Origin: Desulfovibrionaceae bacterium
GTDB lineage: Bacteria > Desulfobacterota > Desulfovibrionia > Desulfovibrionales > Desulfovibrionaceae
Assembly: GCA_009773665.1 (NCBI GenBank)
Contig: WSYE01000002.1
Span: 62,001 to 126,000, forward strand
DNA: 64,000 bases
Direction of reading: 5' to 3'
In this document: in pieces, positions 18,165 to 27,049 of the stretch
Layout: each line of letters opens with the position of its first letter
How positions within the stretch are numbered: the stretch's first letter is position 1
Program-made: the position numbers and the translations under genes
The notes under the pieces: generated by a model
Told to the model about the DNA's origin: nothing
Database searches by the model: none
Seen by the model: the letters and a program-made list of their open reading frames with translations, nothing else

Positions 18165-19771
18165 TATTTGGCTTCCTTGCGCTTGAAGGATTCAATCTTG
18201 TCCTTGAGGGCCTTGCGGTCCTTGGAACGCTCCACGATGCTGTTCAGCGCGCGCCATTCGCGCATAAACTCATCCTTGGTGAGCCTGCGACTGGAGAGGT
18301 CTTCGTTCAACTGCTTGTAGGCGGGGGCTACATCCTCGGGGCGCTCGGGGATTGCAGAGACGTAGCGGTTCTTCGCTGGTGCCGCGTTCAGTTCCGGGCT
18401 GTACTCCAGCACCGCCTCGGACAACGCCTGCTGGGCGTTGATACCGGACTGCACGCGCTTCTTGATGTGCTCCTCGGCCTTCACGGTGGCATCGGTGATA
18501 GAGGCCCGAAGGTTCTCATCGTACTTGGCCTCGGCCCGGATGCCAGGGGTGTTGAACAGGATGTCCACCTGCTTGACCGCGCTCTGCGTGTCCGGCTGCT
18601 GAAGCTCTTTGCGACCAATGTAGTCTGTCAGATTCAGGTAGTCTCCGCCGGACATGTGCTTCTCGTTCTCCATGAGCCATTCACGGGAAAGCTCCCCCTT
18701 GGCGGCCATGCGCCGAGCCGTGTCCACCACTACCGGGTCGGACTGTTTGATTGTCCCCTGGGCGAGGTCGTAGAAGTGCTGGGCCTGGGCCGGTCGGAGC
18801 TTCCCGGAGTCCACCAAGGCGGAAATGGTTTTGAGGTCGTACTTTCCCCGCGCAGCCTCCGGGTTGCCCTTGATGTCCTCCCAGATGGTGTAGGAAAGCT
18901 TGTCCTGGGACTCTCCCAGCGCGGCCTTGGCCTCGGCCTGGGCACGTCGACCCTCTGCGATGATGTGCTTCTCGGTGGCGTCAACCTGGTTGCCCAACTT
19001 GATAAGCTGCTGGGTGTCCAACTTGTCAGCGTAAACCCCTCCCCTGAACTCGGCGATTGCCTTGCGGGCATACTTCGGGTCGTCCAGTTGCCCCTGGATG
19101 AACGCCACGACGGCCTTGTTCTCGAACTTCCCGGCGGACAGCTCGGCCTCTGCCGGAGAGGTCCACACCCCGGCCACGCCGTGAGCCATCCAAGCGGCCT
19201 TGCCCTGGTCAATGACTGTCTGAAGCTGGTTCGGGTCGCCCTTGGCCATGTAGGCCCCGCGCAAAAGCACCTGCTCGGACCTGTCCTGAACCTCGGCGCT
19301 GTAGTCCTTGAACTTGGCGCGGGCCACCTTCTCGCCCTGAACGGAGAAATGGGCCATGCGCAGGTCAATGTCCTGCTCGGCTTTCTGCCGGGCCATGGGC
19401 GAGGGCGCGTCCTCAAGCAGATTGGCCTTGATCGTGCCGAGGCGCTCCTGTAGCTGGGCCGGGGCCTTCAGTGCTTCCGGGCCGCTGACGCCTCCCTCCC
19501 ACTCCGCAACGGCCTTGACCCCCTCCAGTTCAGCGGCGGCGCGCTTGCTCTGGACGTAGGTAATGGCCTCCTGCTCCTCGATTCGCCGCGTGAAATCGCG
19601 CACGTCCTTGCTGACCGTGTTGACCATGTCGCCGAGCGTGGAGATGGCAGAGGCCTCGACCATCTTGGCGCGCCCGAGGGTTTGCGTTGCGGCCTGCTGC
19701 CCAGCCGAGGGAGAGGAAGCCTCCGAGTACGGGGTTGATGTTCCGCCTAATGCGAAAGCTGGGATTCTCAT
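18164..19771 (-). CDS. Internal virion protein (gp15-like by position)
   Basis: A 535-residue, almost wholly alpha-helical protein with many charged heptads (ARAKFKDYSAEVQDRSEQVL, EKHIIAEGRRAQAEAKAAL). No enzyme motif or membrane span. Between the gp14-like and giant gp16-like genes, it occupies the place of the second ejection protein of podoviruses. T7 gp15 is 747 residues, so this is a shorter relative or analogue. Stop and next start share TAATG. Confidence 0.75.
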   Translation of the reverse strand: MRIPAFALGGTSTPYSEASSPSAGQQAATQTLGRAKMVEASAISTLGDMVNTVSKDVRDFTRRIEEQEAITYVQSKRAAAELEGVKAVAEWEGGVSGPEALKAPAQLQERLGTIKANLLEDAPSPMARQKAEQDIDLRMAHFSVQGEKVARAKFKDYSAEVQDRSEQVLLRGAYMAKGDPNQLQTVIDQGKAAWMAHGVAGVWTSPAEAELSAGKFENKAVVAFIQGQLDDPKYARKAIAEFRGGVYADKLDTQQLIKLGNQVDATEKHIIAEGRRAQAEAKAALGESQDKLSYTIWEDIKGNPEAARGKYDLKTISALVDSGKLRPAQAQHFYDLAQGTIKQSDPVVVDTARRMAAKGELSREWLMENEKHMSGGDYLNLTDYIGRKELQQPDTQSAVKQVDILFNTPGIRAEAKYDENLRASITDATVKAEEHIKKRVQSGINAQQALSEAVLEYSPELNAAPAKNRYVSAIPERPEDVAPAYKQLNEDLSSRRLTKDEFMREWRALNSIVERSKDRKALKDKIESFKRKEAK

Positions 19772-19780
19772 GTGACGGTC

Positions 19781-20917
19781 CTAGTAGTTCGCGGCAACGC
19801 GGTCGCTGCCATAGACCTTGTTCGGGGTTGATGGCGTCGTCTTGAACCATCCGTCCGCCTTGGCCGTCTTGTAGACGTCCGCCGCCCCGGTGAGCAGGCT
19901 GGTCCCGGCCTTGGCCAGCCCAACCCCGGAGGCCGCGTCTCCTGCGGCGTCGTAAGCGGCAGCGGACCCGACAGACGAAACGCCCTGAAGCACCTGATTG
20001 CTGGCTCCCGTGAGCGTCTTGTTGACCGTGTTCTGGCTGCCAGTGCGCATCTTGAGCGCGGTGCGCCAGCCCTCTTCCTCGGTCAGGGCAATCTCGCGGT
20101 TCGACTCGACTTTGCTGCGCGTCAGGGAGAAAGAGAGTTCCAGGTTCTGCTCGTCGATCTGGGTCAGGGCGTCGCGCATCATCCCGGCAGCCTGTACCGC
20201 CGCCGACTGCCTGCGGAGGCTTGCCGAAAGCGTGGTGTCCAATTGGATGTCATCCACCTGCATGCCGCCCAGAATGGAAATGGCCCCGCGCCGGACGGCC
20301 GCCATGTCCTCTTCGTGCTTCATCACGTCCAGAGCCGACCCGGTGTAGGCCACCATGCGTGCGCCGAAGCTGGCCCGCTTGAGACCGATGGCTGCGGCGT
20401 CCTCGCTGGCCTGCATGGTCTCCTTGAATTTTGTCTGCACGCGGGCCTGGGAGGCCTTGGATTCCCCTTGCGCCTCGATGACCAGGGCCTGGGACTCGGC
20501 CAGCGCCTGTGCGTCCTTCCCGCGCGCCATGGCCGTCTCGGCGGTGGCCTTGGCGGACCCGGCAGCCTTGGCCGTAGCCTGAGCCCGGTCGAACTCGGAA
20601 ATGTTTCGCAGCCAGTTGACCTGGCGCTCGGTGGCGAAGCTCAGATAGTCCAGGTCCAACTCCGTCTCGGACTGGATGCGCTGGGCCTCGTAGGTGGCCA
20701 TGACCGCGTTCAGAATGAACTTCTCGTTCTCCAGGAGCGAAAGCTTCTTCTGGTTGTTGGCCGCCGTCTTGGCCGCGTCCTCTCCCGCGCCGCCGGATAT
20801 CCCGCCGATGACGCCGCCAACCACCGCGCCTGCCGCTGCTCCCCACGGCCCAAGGGCGGCACCCGACGCGGCACCGGACATGGCCCCGCTTGCGGCTCCA
20901 GTTCCGCTGAATCCCAT
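19781..20917 (-). CDS. Internal virion protein (gp14-like by position)
   Basis: A 378-residue protein. The N-terminus (about 5-45) is a glycine/alanine zipper (GAASGAALGPWGAAAGAVVG) that can insert in a membrane, as expected for the outer-membrane pore-forming ejection protein. The rest is long helices (about 50-330) and a polar tail. Position between the GNAT-like gp13 analogue and the 535-residue protein fits T7 gene order 13-14-15-16. Function inferred from order and composition. Confidence 0.75.
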   Translation of the reverse strand: MGFSGTGAASGAMSGAASGAALGPWGAAAGAVVGGVIGGISGGAGEDAAKTAANNQKKLSLLENEKFILNAVMATYEAQRIQSETELDLDYLSFATERQVNWLRNISEFDRAQATAKAAGSAKATAETAMARGKDAQALAESQALVIEAQGESKASQARVQTKFKETMQASEDAAAIGLKRASFGARMVAYTGSALDVMKHEEDMAAVRRGAISILGGMQVDDIQLDTTLSASLRRQSAAVQAAGMMRDALTQIDEQNLELSFSLTRSKVESNREIALTEEEGWRTALKMRTGSQNTVNKTLTGASNQVLQGVSSVGSAAAYDAAGDAASGVGLAKAGTSLLTGAADVYKTAKADGWFKTTPSTPNKVYGSDRVAANY

Positions 20918-20918
20918 A

Positions 20919-21365
20919 CTACCCCCTCACCTTGGCGAACATGATGTAGTCCGCGCCTTCCGGGCCGTAATTGCGCAGCAGGCCCTCGGCCTGAAACCCC
21001 AGCCAGCAGATGAAACGCCGCGCCACTTCGTTCTCGACCAGCACGACGGCCTGAAGGCGCTTTAGGCGCAAGCACTCCTCGGTTGAGCGAACAAAGTTCT
21101 TCGCCCGTTTGGCCAGGGCGTGCGGGTACTGCTCTGCCAACTCCCCGGTGCGCATCCAGAGCTGACCGACGCCTTCCCAGAACATGCTGACGCCAGCGCA
21201 CGCCACAACGCCCTCGGGGGCCACCAGGGCAATCCCGCCGTTGCGCACCAGGGCCGGGGCAACGCCCGCATCCCACTTGCCAAGGGCGCGCACGTAGTCC
21301 GCATGGTCCGCGCGCAACTGGATGCGCTTCAGGTGGTCGTGGGTGAGAACTTCAAGGTGTATCAT
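20919..21365 (-). CDS. GNAT-like virion protein (T7 gp13 / DUF2833 type)
   Basis: A 148-residue protein with a degenerate acetyltransferase fold: MIHLEVLTHDHL start, central GIALVAPEGVVACAG strands, and the C-terminal VENEVARRFICWLGFQAEG typical of GNAT motif B. In T7-like phages this protein is needed for virion morphogenesis and has no proven acetyltransferase activity. It overlaps the upstream tail-tube gene by 4 bp. Confidence 0.78.
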   Translation of the reverse strand: MIHLEVLTHDHLKRIQLRADHADYVRALGKWDAGVAPALVRNGGIALVAPEGVVACAGVSMFWEGVGQLWMRTGELAEQYPHALAKRAKNFVRSTEECLRLKRLQAVVLVENEVARRFICWLGFQAEGLLRNYGPEGADYIMFAKVRG

Positions 21366-23716
21366 GTGTTCGTCTGCACCGTGGTCATCACGGCCAGAAC
21401 CGTGAGGGGATAAGGTTGCTCCTGGCGAATCCAGACTTGCCCTTCCGTCTCGTACCCGGCGTTGGGGCGCACATCCTCGTCACCACTGAACAGGGCCGGG
21501 GCCTGGCCAAGCGGGGTGGCTGTTGTCCGATGCGGGGGGGCATAGGTGTCATCCTGGCGCAGGCCGATGGAGTAGCCAAGGCTGCGATGAAGCCTCGCTA
21601 TGACGCGGCTGATGCGCTTGGTCTTGCCCTGGGCGGTCCCGTCGTCGCCTCCGCCCTCGATGCGCAGGGTCTGGATTTCTGATGTGAACGGGAGGCCGAT
21701 TGTGGCTTTCGTGGCTGCCTTGTCGATGCTGACAGCCCCGCCGGTGACAGTTTTTGGCGACCGGACTGAGCCGTCCGCCAGAATATGCACAGTCTTGCCT
21801 TCCAGGTGGTCCAGGCCGGAAAAGGACGTCGTGGCAGCTCCAGAGTAGATCAGGGCGCTGTCCAGAAAAACAGCGTCTTCCCGTGCTTGGTCAACGAAGG
21901 GTTCGGCCATGCGCTCCACGTATCGCTTGGTCTGACCGCCCACCGTACGCTTGACGATCATCCAGACCTGATCGTTCTCCCCGGAAGGAATCACAGCCAA
22001 GCTTTCAACCTCGCCGTCCGTGTCGTGCCAGTGCCAACCCACAACCTGCTCGGAACGGTTGTAGGTCAGCCCCAGAAGCTTGCCGTCCCCCCGGACCATC
22101 CAGACGATGGAGTCTGGGTTCTGGGCGTAAGCCATAGCCACGATGCCGCCCTTGGTGATGTCCTCGGAGAGCAGGGTCAGGTCCGGGGCCACCCACCCGT
22201 TGCTCTGGTAGTCGTAGACGAGCTCGCGCACCTTGCGCGCGCCGCGCTGCACAAAGAGCGTCACGCCCGCCACCTTCACGGGTTGCACGTCGCTTTCGGA
22301 CCCGTACGCCGTCTCCTCCTTGGCCGAACCCGTGGCCGGGGCCAGGGGAGATTCGGAGTCCGCAGCCCCGATTCGCCATTCAGAACCGCTTGTGCCAACC
22401 ACCAGGGACTTGGTGGAGACCATCCAGCAGACCGCGTTGACCTGGTTCGACGCCATGACCAGGTTGAGCGGGTCGTCAGCGTCCACGCCGGGGGTGAAAT
22501 CCGTGTACTTGTTGGTCTTGGAAGCCCACGTCGCCTGCGGGCTCTTGGCCGTGCTCCCGAAGCAAAGCCGCTGCTGGTGGAAGGTCGTGCATGACGGGAA
22601 TCCCTGGAACGTGCTCCAGGCCCCCTCGCGCCAAGTAAAGGTGGCCGCAGACGATGCCAAAGGCTCCAACACCGTGGCCGTGGCCGAAGTGGCATTGGTC
22701 ACGGAGTCTACCCGGCAGTAACCGACATAGGCCCCGTGCCGCAGGCGGATAAAGGCCCCCACATGCCCCGCGTCGAAGAGGTTCCAGTTGGCCGTCAGGG
22801 TGATGGACTCCTGACGGCTGATGCGCACGTTGTCGATGGACCGGGCCGCGAGCGACGAATGCAGGAAGCCCAGATAAATGCCGGTCACGCCTGGGGTGAT
22901 CTTGAGCGTCTGCTCGCCGGTCTCGAAAATCGTGTCGGCCTTGATCTCCTGGCCGCCATCCGTGGTTCCGATGCGCAGCGTCACCGGCCCAGACTTCACC
23001 TCGAATTCCAGCGTGTATTCCACTCCTGCTGTCGGCAGCGTCACCTGCTGCTGGGCATGTGCCGCCGTGGTCCCGTTGGAGTTCAAGATCATGTAGGAGC
23101 CGCTGTCCCACGCGATGGCGGACCCAGCCCCGCTCTTGTTCGTCCAGTCGCTGATGGAAGTGTCGAACGTGCCGTTCTTGACGTACTGGCCGGTTCCGGA
23201 CGGGGTGATGGTCTTGGCCTGGTCGGTGTTTTCGTCCAGGTATGGCCCGTCGATAAGAAGGAGGCTGGCCAGTGACCAGGCCGTATGCCCGGTGCGCGTC
23301 AACGCGCGCGGCGGGTGACCAGGGCAGACCAGAAAGAGCGTGTCCGCGTTCTGGGTCCACTTGAGCTTGGCAAGGTGAGCCTCGGCGTAAGCGGTCGCGA
23401 TCTCGTAGGGACTGCCGCCGTCCAGAACGATGCCGTTGTCCTTGTAGACCCGCATGTAGAGGTCGCCGAACTCCAGCATGTAGGCTTGGCTGGTGCTGAA
23501 CTCGAAGGGAACCAGCCGAGCCTTCTTGCTGGAAGTCTTGGTTTCACGCACAAAGATGGTCCCGGTGCGCCTCGTGACGCCCCCGTGCGGCATGAGCACC
23601 ATGTTCCGGCACTCGGCGAGTCCGGTCTGGTACTTGGCAAGATCCACGCGACCGTAAAGCCTGGGCGAGATGCGCCCGGCGGTGAAGCTGGCTTGAAGGG
23701 TGGTGACCTTGCCCAT
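21362..23716 (-). CDS. Tail tubular protein B-like (T7 gp12, nozzle)
   Basis: A 784-residue protein. Hallmarks are the N-terminal LQASFTAGRISPRLYGRVDL and GLAECRNMVLMPHGGVTRRTGT, then FEFSTSQAYMLEFGDLYMRVY. These are characteristic of phage nozzle proteins, which close the short tail and bind fibres. The middle has beta-propeller-like repeats (WASKTNKYTDFTPG, GVTLFVQRGARKVREL). T7 gp12 is 794 residues, so the length fits. Adjacent to the gp11-like adaptor, as in T7. Confidence 0.9.
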   Translation of the reverse strand: MGKVTTLQASFTAGRISPRLYGRVDLAKYQTGLAECRNMVLMPHGGVTRRTGTIFVRETKTSSKKARLVPFEFSTSQAYMLEFGDLYMRVYKDNGIVLDGGSPYEIATAYAEAHLAKLKWTQNADTLFLVCPGHPPRALTRTGHTAWSLASLLLIDGPYLDENTDQAKTITPSGTGQYVKNGTFDTSISDWTNKSGAGSAIAWDSGSYMILNSNGTTAAHAQQQVTLPTAGVEYTLEFEVKSGPVTLRIGTTDGGQEIKADTIFETGEQTLKITPGVTGIYLGFLHSSLAARSIDNVRISRQESITLTANWNLFDAGHVGAFIRLRHGAYVGYCRVDSVTNATSATATVLEPLASSAATFTWREGAWSTFQGFPSCTTFHQQRLCFGSTAKSPQATWASKTNKYTDFTPGVDADDPLNLVMASNQVNAVCWMVSTKSLVVGTSGSEWRIGAADSESPLAPATGSAKEETAYGSESDVQPVKVAGVTLFVQRGARKVRELVYDYQSNGWVAPDLTLLSEDITKGGIVAMAYAQNPDSIVWMVRGDGKLLGLTYNRSEQVVGWHWHDTDGEVESLAVIPSGENDQVWMIVKRTVGGQTKRYVERMAEPFVDQAREDAVFLDSALIYSGAATTSFSGLDHLEGKTVHILADGSVRSPKTVTGGAVSIDKAATKATIGLPFTSEIQTLRIEGGGDDGTAQGKTKRISRVIARLHRSLGYSIGLRQDDTYAPPHRTTATPLGQAPALFSGDEDVRPNAGYETEGQVWIRQEQPYPLTVLAVMTTVQTNT

Positions 23717-24286
23717 CTACTGCCGGGCCTCCACCCAAGTGACGGTCTTGAAATCAGGCTGCCCGGTGGACTGGCCGTCTACGGATTTGGCCCGCTGGCG
23801 CTTCATCTCGTATTCCTGCCCCATGGCGGTTTTGAGAGAGGCATTCCCGGCCACGGGCATGGAGAGGTCCACGGCCATGCGGGTGGCGATAAGATCCACC
23901 AACACCGGCTCGTAGGTCATAGGGTCTTCGTTTCGGAAAACGTAGACCACGGGGGCGGTCCCCTCGTTCGTCAGCAACACCCGACCCTCGATGGCGTAGG
24001 GAGGGGAAGCGTTAGGGTCCGATCCGAGGCGCGACAGGTCCAGAAAGTCCGGCGGCAACTGGAACGCGTTGGCCCACTCGAAGGGAGGGATCTCGTCCAG
24101 CTTGGCCAGGGTCGTCCTTTTCACGGAAGACGCCCAGGGCCTGATCTGCAACACCTCGTCACGTACGGCGCCGTAGATCAGCTTGCACGTGGAAGCCGCT
24201 GTGGACCCTTCGTCCAGCGAAGTGATGACGCCCCCGCCGATCTTGGCGAGGGCCAGGTTGCAGATTTCGATCTGGCTGGAACCCAT
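23717..24286 (-). CDS. Tail tubular protein A-like (T7 gp11, adaptor)
   Basis: A 189-residue protein. It begins SQIEICNLALAKIGGGVITS and has CKLIYGAVRDEVLQIRPWASS, signatures of gp11-type adaptors that join portal and nozzle. T7 gp11 is 196 residues. Its stop is 1 bp from the nozzle start, so the two are coupled. Confidence 0.9.
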   Translation of the reverse strand: MGSSQIEICNLALAKIGGGVITSLDEGSTAASTCKLIYGAVRDEVLQIRPWASSVKRTTLAKLDEIPPFEWANAFQLPPDFLDLSRLGSDPNASPPYAIEGRVLLTNEGTAPVVYVFRNEDPMTYEPVLVDLIATRMAVDLSMPVAGNASLKTAMGQEYEMKRQRAKSVDGQSTGQPDFKTVTWVEARQ

Positions 24287-24328
24287 GGTGTCCTCGGATG
24301 GGGCCGAGCCGAAGCCCGGCCCCCGGTG

Positions 24329-24583
24329 TTACTGGTTGGCGTCCAGGAGTTCCTGAAGCTCACCCTTCTTGGCGTTGGCCGGGTACTTCACGCCCTTGGC
24401 GTCCAGGGCCGCCATGAGCTGATCCTTGGTTGGCCCACGGGAGCCTTCACCGCCATCCCCAGAGTCGGACAGGGTGAAATACGTGAGCGAAGGATGGTCC
24501 TCGGGAAGGTCAAGGTGACCCTCCCAGCCCATTTCGTAATAGGCCCCGTTGATTTCGCAGGTGGTGTGGCAGATCGCTTTCAC
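24329..24583 (-). CDS. Small phage protein with HeH/LEM-like C-terminal motif
   Basis: An 84-residue protein. The N-terminal half (CHTTCEINGAYYEMGWEG) is beta-rich. The C-terminal PTKDQLMAALDAKGVKYPAN followed by KKGELQELLD resembles the HeH/LEM/Rho-N helix-extension-helix fold seen in head-tail genes. It lies between the cement protein and the adaptor, where such small head-completion proteins are usual. Confidence 0.75.
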   Translation of the reverse strand: MKAICHTTCEINGAYYEMGWEGHLDLPEDHPSLTYFTLSDSGDGGEGSRGPTKDQLMAALDAKGVKYPANAKKGELQELLDANQ

Positions 24584-24593
24584 CGGGGACCTC

Positions 24594-24995
24594 CTACGGA
24601 TTGGTCTGGCGGTTGATGATGAGGCCCGCTGTGATCTTGCCCGTGGTCGGCGCGGTGCCGGTCACTGTGTAGTTCAGACGCACGTAGCGCAGGCAGCCCT
24701 TGGGGAGAGACGTGCGAAGCACTTCCTTGTTGATGGCCAGACCGCCTGAGGCCAGGGTGATAGCCTCCTGGGCCGGAAGGTCCACGGGGGTGGTGAAGGC
24801 CGCGTCCGTGGCGGTCTGGAGCTTGATGCCGAGGGAGGTCAGGTTGTTGAAGGCTTCCGTGGTCCTGGCAAAAATATCCAGGTCTTCGGATTTGCCCGCG
24901 TCGGACGACCCCAGGTCGAGCACGTTGGTGGACGCTCGGGTGGCCGTAATGGCGGACTCGGATTCGTCGAACATCAGCTGTTTGTCGAGAATCAT
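24594..24995 (-). CDS. Bbp16-like capsid cement protein
   Basis: A 133-residue protein starting MILDKQLMFDESESAITATR; GGAGAAGGAG lies upstream. The ASTNVLDLGSSDAGKSEDLD stretch and the C-terminal PKGCLRYVRLNYTVTG match the Bbp16 family that decorates the capsid of Bordetella phage BPP-1. Its location just downstream of the capsid gene agrees. A longer frame to 25082 has no supporting ribosome site. Confidence 0.85.
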   Translation of the reverse strand: MILDKQLMFDESESAITATRASTNVLDLGSSDAGKSEDLDIFARTTEAFNNLTSLGIKLQTATDAAFTTPVDLPAQEAITLASGGLAINKEVLRTSLPKGCLRYVRLNYTVTGTAPTTGKITAGLIINRQTNP

Positions 24996-25020
24996 GGTGG
25001 TTTCTTCTCCTTCTCCCGGC

Positions 25021-26010
25021 TTAGGAAACCTGGGACTCAGTGTTGAGCAGCTGGTCGCTACGGCGCACGGGAATGCCGTCAAAGGCCACGACCTTCTTCC
25101 CGGCCACGCTGTCCAGGGTCAGCTGGGTTACGGTCTTGTTCATGATCTGGCGGCGCAGGAAGGAGCGAATCTTCTGGTTCACGTAGAACACCGGACGCCC
25201 CATTCCCTGGTTCGGCAGCAGCTCGACGGCCTGGATCATCAGGTCGATGAGGTCTGCGCCGGATGCGGCGTTTTTGGTCAGAGCGCTCACATCCACGTTG
25301 GCGATGCGGATGAAGTAGCGCCAGTCGCGGATGCACATGCCGATTTCCCACTGATAGTGGGACCGGTACCCCTGAAACTTGCCGCCCTGGGCGTCAACCA
25401 GGGTCTGTTCGCCCAGGTCCGTGTGCTGGAATCCGGCCTTGCTGCCCTTCGGGAAGACGCCGAACCCGGTGTTGTCGCCCCAGCAGGCCAGCCAGATAGA
25501 GGTCAGGTTGGAAGAACCGCCACCCGACAGGATGTTGGCCGAGGACTGTGCCCCGGACAGGGCCGGATAGCGCGGGGTCAGGCCCATGAACCGCTCAGGG
25601 TACTGCTGGGTGTTGCCGTAGAAGAGGGTCGCGGCCATCTGCTGGTTCATGGCCTCCAGGAAGGCGCGGTCCTCGGACAGACGGAACTCGGCGGTGTTGC
25701 CGTTCAGATCAGCAAGCTTCTTGTCCACCTCGGAATAGGCCTCGAGCATGCCGGTGGTGTCGGTGACCTGGGCGGTGGTGCTTTTGGAGGGCTGGACGCC
25801 GTAGTTGAGCATGCGCCAAGTGGCCGAGGGCAGACCGGTGCGCACGGTAGTCTTGTGGCCGGTGGGGAGGTTGCCCTCAATGAAGGGGAGGTCATCCAAG
25901 ATTTCGTTGGTCTGCCCGAGCAGTTCGACAATCTTGTCCACCTTGCCATTGGGGTCCTTACGCTTGGCCCAGTCGGCCAGGGTAAGGGAGTTCACGCCAA
26001 GGGTAGCCAT
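25021..26010 (-). CDS. Major capsid protein
   Basis: A 329-residue HK97-fold-type major head protein of the BPP-1 (Bbp17) kind. Recognisable parts: LTLADWAKRKDPNGKVDKIV, EILDDLPFIEGNLPTGHKTT, and WEIGMCIRDWRYFIRIANVD near residue 230, followed by C-terminal VAFDGIPVRRSDQLL. No prohead protease gene is nearby. Surrounded by scaffold (upstream) and cement protein (downstream). Confidence 0.92.
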   Translation of the reverse strand: MATLGVNSLTLADWAKRKDPNGKVDKIVELLGQTNEILDDLPFIEGNLPTGHKTTVRTGLPSATWRMLNYGVQPSKSTTAQVTDTTGMLEAYSEVDKKLADLNGNTAEFRLSEDRAFLEAMNQQMAATLFYGNTQQYPERFMGLTPRYPALSGAQSSANILSGGGSSNLTSIWLACWGDNTGFGVFPKGSKAGFQHTDLGEQTLVDAQGGKFQGYRSHYQWEIGMCIRDWRYFIRIANVDVSALTKNAASGADLIDLMIQAVELLPNQGMGRPVFYVNQKIRSFLRRQIMNKTVTQLTLDSVAGKKVVAFDGIPVRRSDQLLNTESQVS

Positions 26011-26022
26011 ATTGATTTCTCC

Positions 26023-26715
26023 TTACTTTTTGTTTGGGTAGAGCACGTCAGCCGCGCTGGCATTCGTGCTTCCGCCCCCCGTGGCCCCGGTGACGAACGA
26101 GTCCTCAGAGAGCAGCTTCGCCAGGTTGTGGACGAACTTGACCATGTGCGGATTTCGCCCGAAGCCCGTCCGCTCCAGCTCGGCCACCAACTCGGGCGAT
26201 CCGAAGGTGCTGATGGCCTTGTTGGCGGCGGACATATTGGCATCGTAGCTGTCGCCCCAGTCCTTCTTGAGCAGGACCACGGCCTTAGCCGCATCGTCCT
26301 TGGCAATGGTCTCGGCCTGCTCGCGCAGCCCATCCCACCAGCCCTTGAGATTCTGAGCCTGTTCCTTCGAGAACCCGAGCTGGAACGCCTGATCGGCGAA
26401 GGCCTTGGTCAGGTTGTCATCGCCCTCCAGCCCATATTCGGCGGCGTTCTGCACGTCAGCCTTGGGGCCTTCGGGCTTCTTGTCGCCGTCCTTGTCCCCG
26501 CCCTTCCCGTCGTCTCCGGGCTTGGCGTTGGGGTCGCCCCCCTTGTCGCCGCCATCGGGAGGCGTGCCGCCGTCCGGTGTGTCCTGGGAGTTGGGGTTCG
26601 GAGTATCGCCCTGGGCTGGGACATTCCCGCCCTGGAGCGCGCCTTGGCTGCCGTTGTCCGCGCCCGTCCCGGTGTCAGCCTGCGGGGTGGTGTCAGGAGC
26701 CGTGGGGTCTGCCAT
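26023..26715 (-). CDS. Scaffolding protein
   Basis: A 230-residue, acidic protein. Residues 1-85 are disordered and rich in Gly, Asp, Pro and Thr (DGGTPPDGGDKGGD). Residues 90-215 are helical (LTKAFADQAFQLGFSKEQAQ, NPHMVKFVHNLAKLL). The pattern and the position immediately before the capsid gene fit an assembly scaffold that is lost on maturation. It overlaps the Bbp19-like gene by 23 bp. Confidence 0.85.
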   Translation of the reverse strand: MADPTAPDTTPQADTGTGADNGSQGALQGGNVPAQGDTPNPNSQDTPDGGTPPDGGDKGGDPNAKPGDDGKGGDKDGDKKPEGPKADVQNAAEYGLEGDDNLTKAFADQAFQLGFSKEQAQNLKGWWDGLREQAETIAKDDAAKAVVLLKKDWGDSYDANMSAANKAISTFGSPELVAELERTGFGRNPHMVKFVHNLAKLLSEDSFVTGATGGGSTNASAADVLYPNKK

Positions 26716-27049
26716 GTTTCAATTCCTCCTCGGCCTCGCAGGCCGTTTGCATGATGAGAGCGACGGCGGACAGGTCACGCACGCCGCACATTTCCAGGAT
26801 GAAAAGCATCACGTCCCGCTTCCCCTCGTTGAGGTAGGAAACGCTGTTTCCGGTGAAGGTAGTGGACAAAAGCTTCGTGTACCCGGCCAGGACGAGGAGG
26901 ACCTTGCGGCCTTCCTCGGTGTCCAAGAGCGCCTTGCGGAAGCATCGGGTGAGTTCGTTGCGTTCCTTGAGTAGGGCAGCGACCTGTTCCTTGCGCTCCC
27001 GATCCAGGTTGCCCAGGGAGTTACCGTCCCAAACCGCGTGATCGCTCAT
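26693..27049 (-). CDS. Bbp19-like phage protein
   Basis: A 118-residue protein. The central CFRKALLDTEEGRKVLLVLA and YLNEGKRDVMLFILEMCGV match the Bbp19 family, found between portal and scaffold genes in BPP-1-like phages. Role unknown, probably head assembly. Coupled to the portal gene by an ATGA overlap. Confidence 0.82.
   Translation of the reverse strand: MSDHAVWDGNSLGNLDRERKEQVAALLKERNELTRCFRKALLDTEEGRKVLLVLAGYTKLLSTTFTGNSVSYLNEGKRDVMLFILEMCGVRDLSAVALIMQTACEAEEELKHGRPHGS

Noticed and set aside
24700-26754. 684-residue plus-strand frame across capsid and scaffold genes
   Set aside because: It is the shadow of well-supported capsid and scaffold genes on the other strand, with no motif and no ribosome site.
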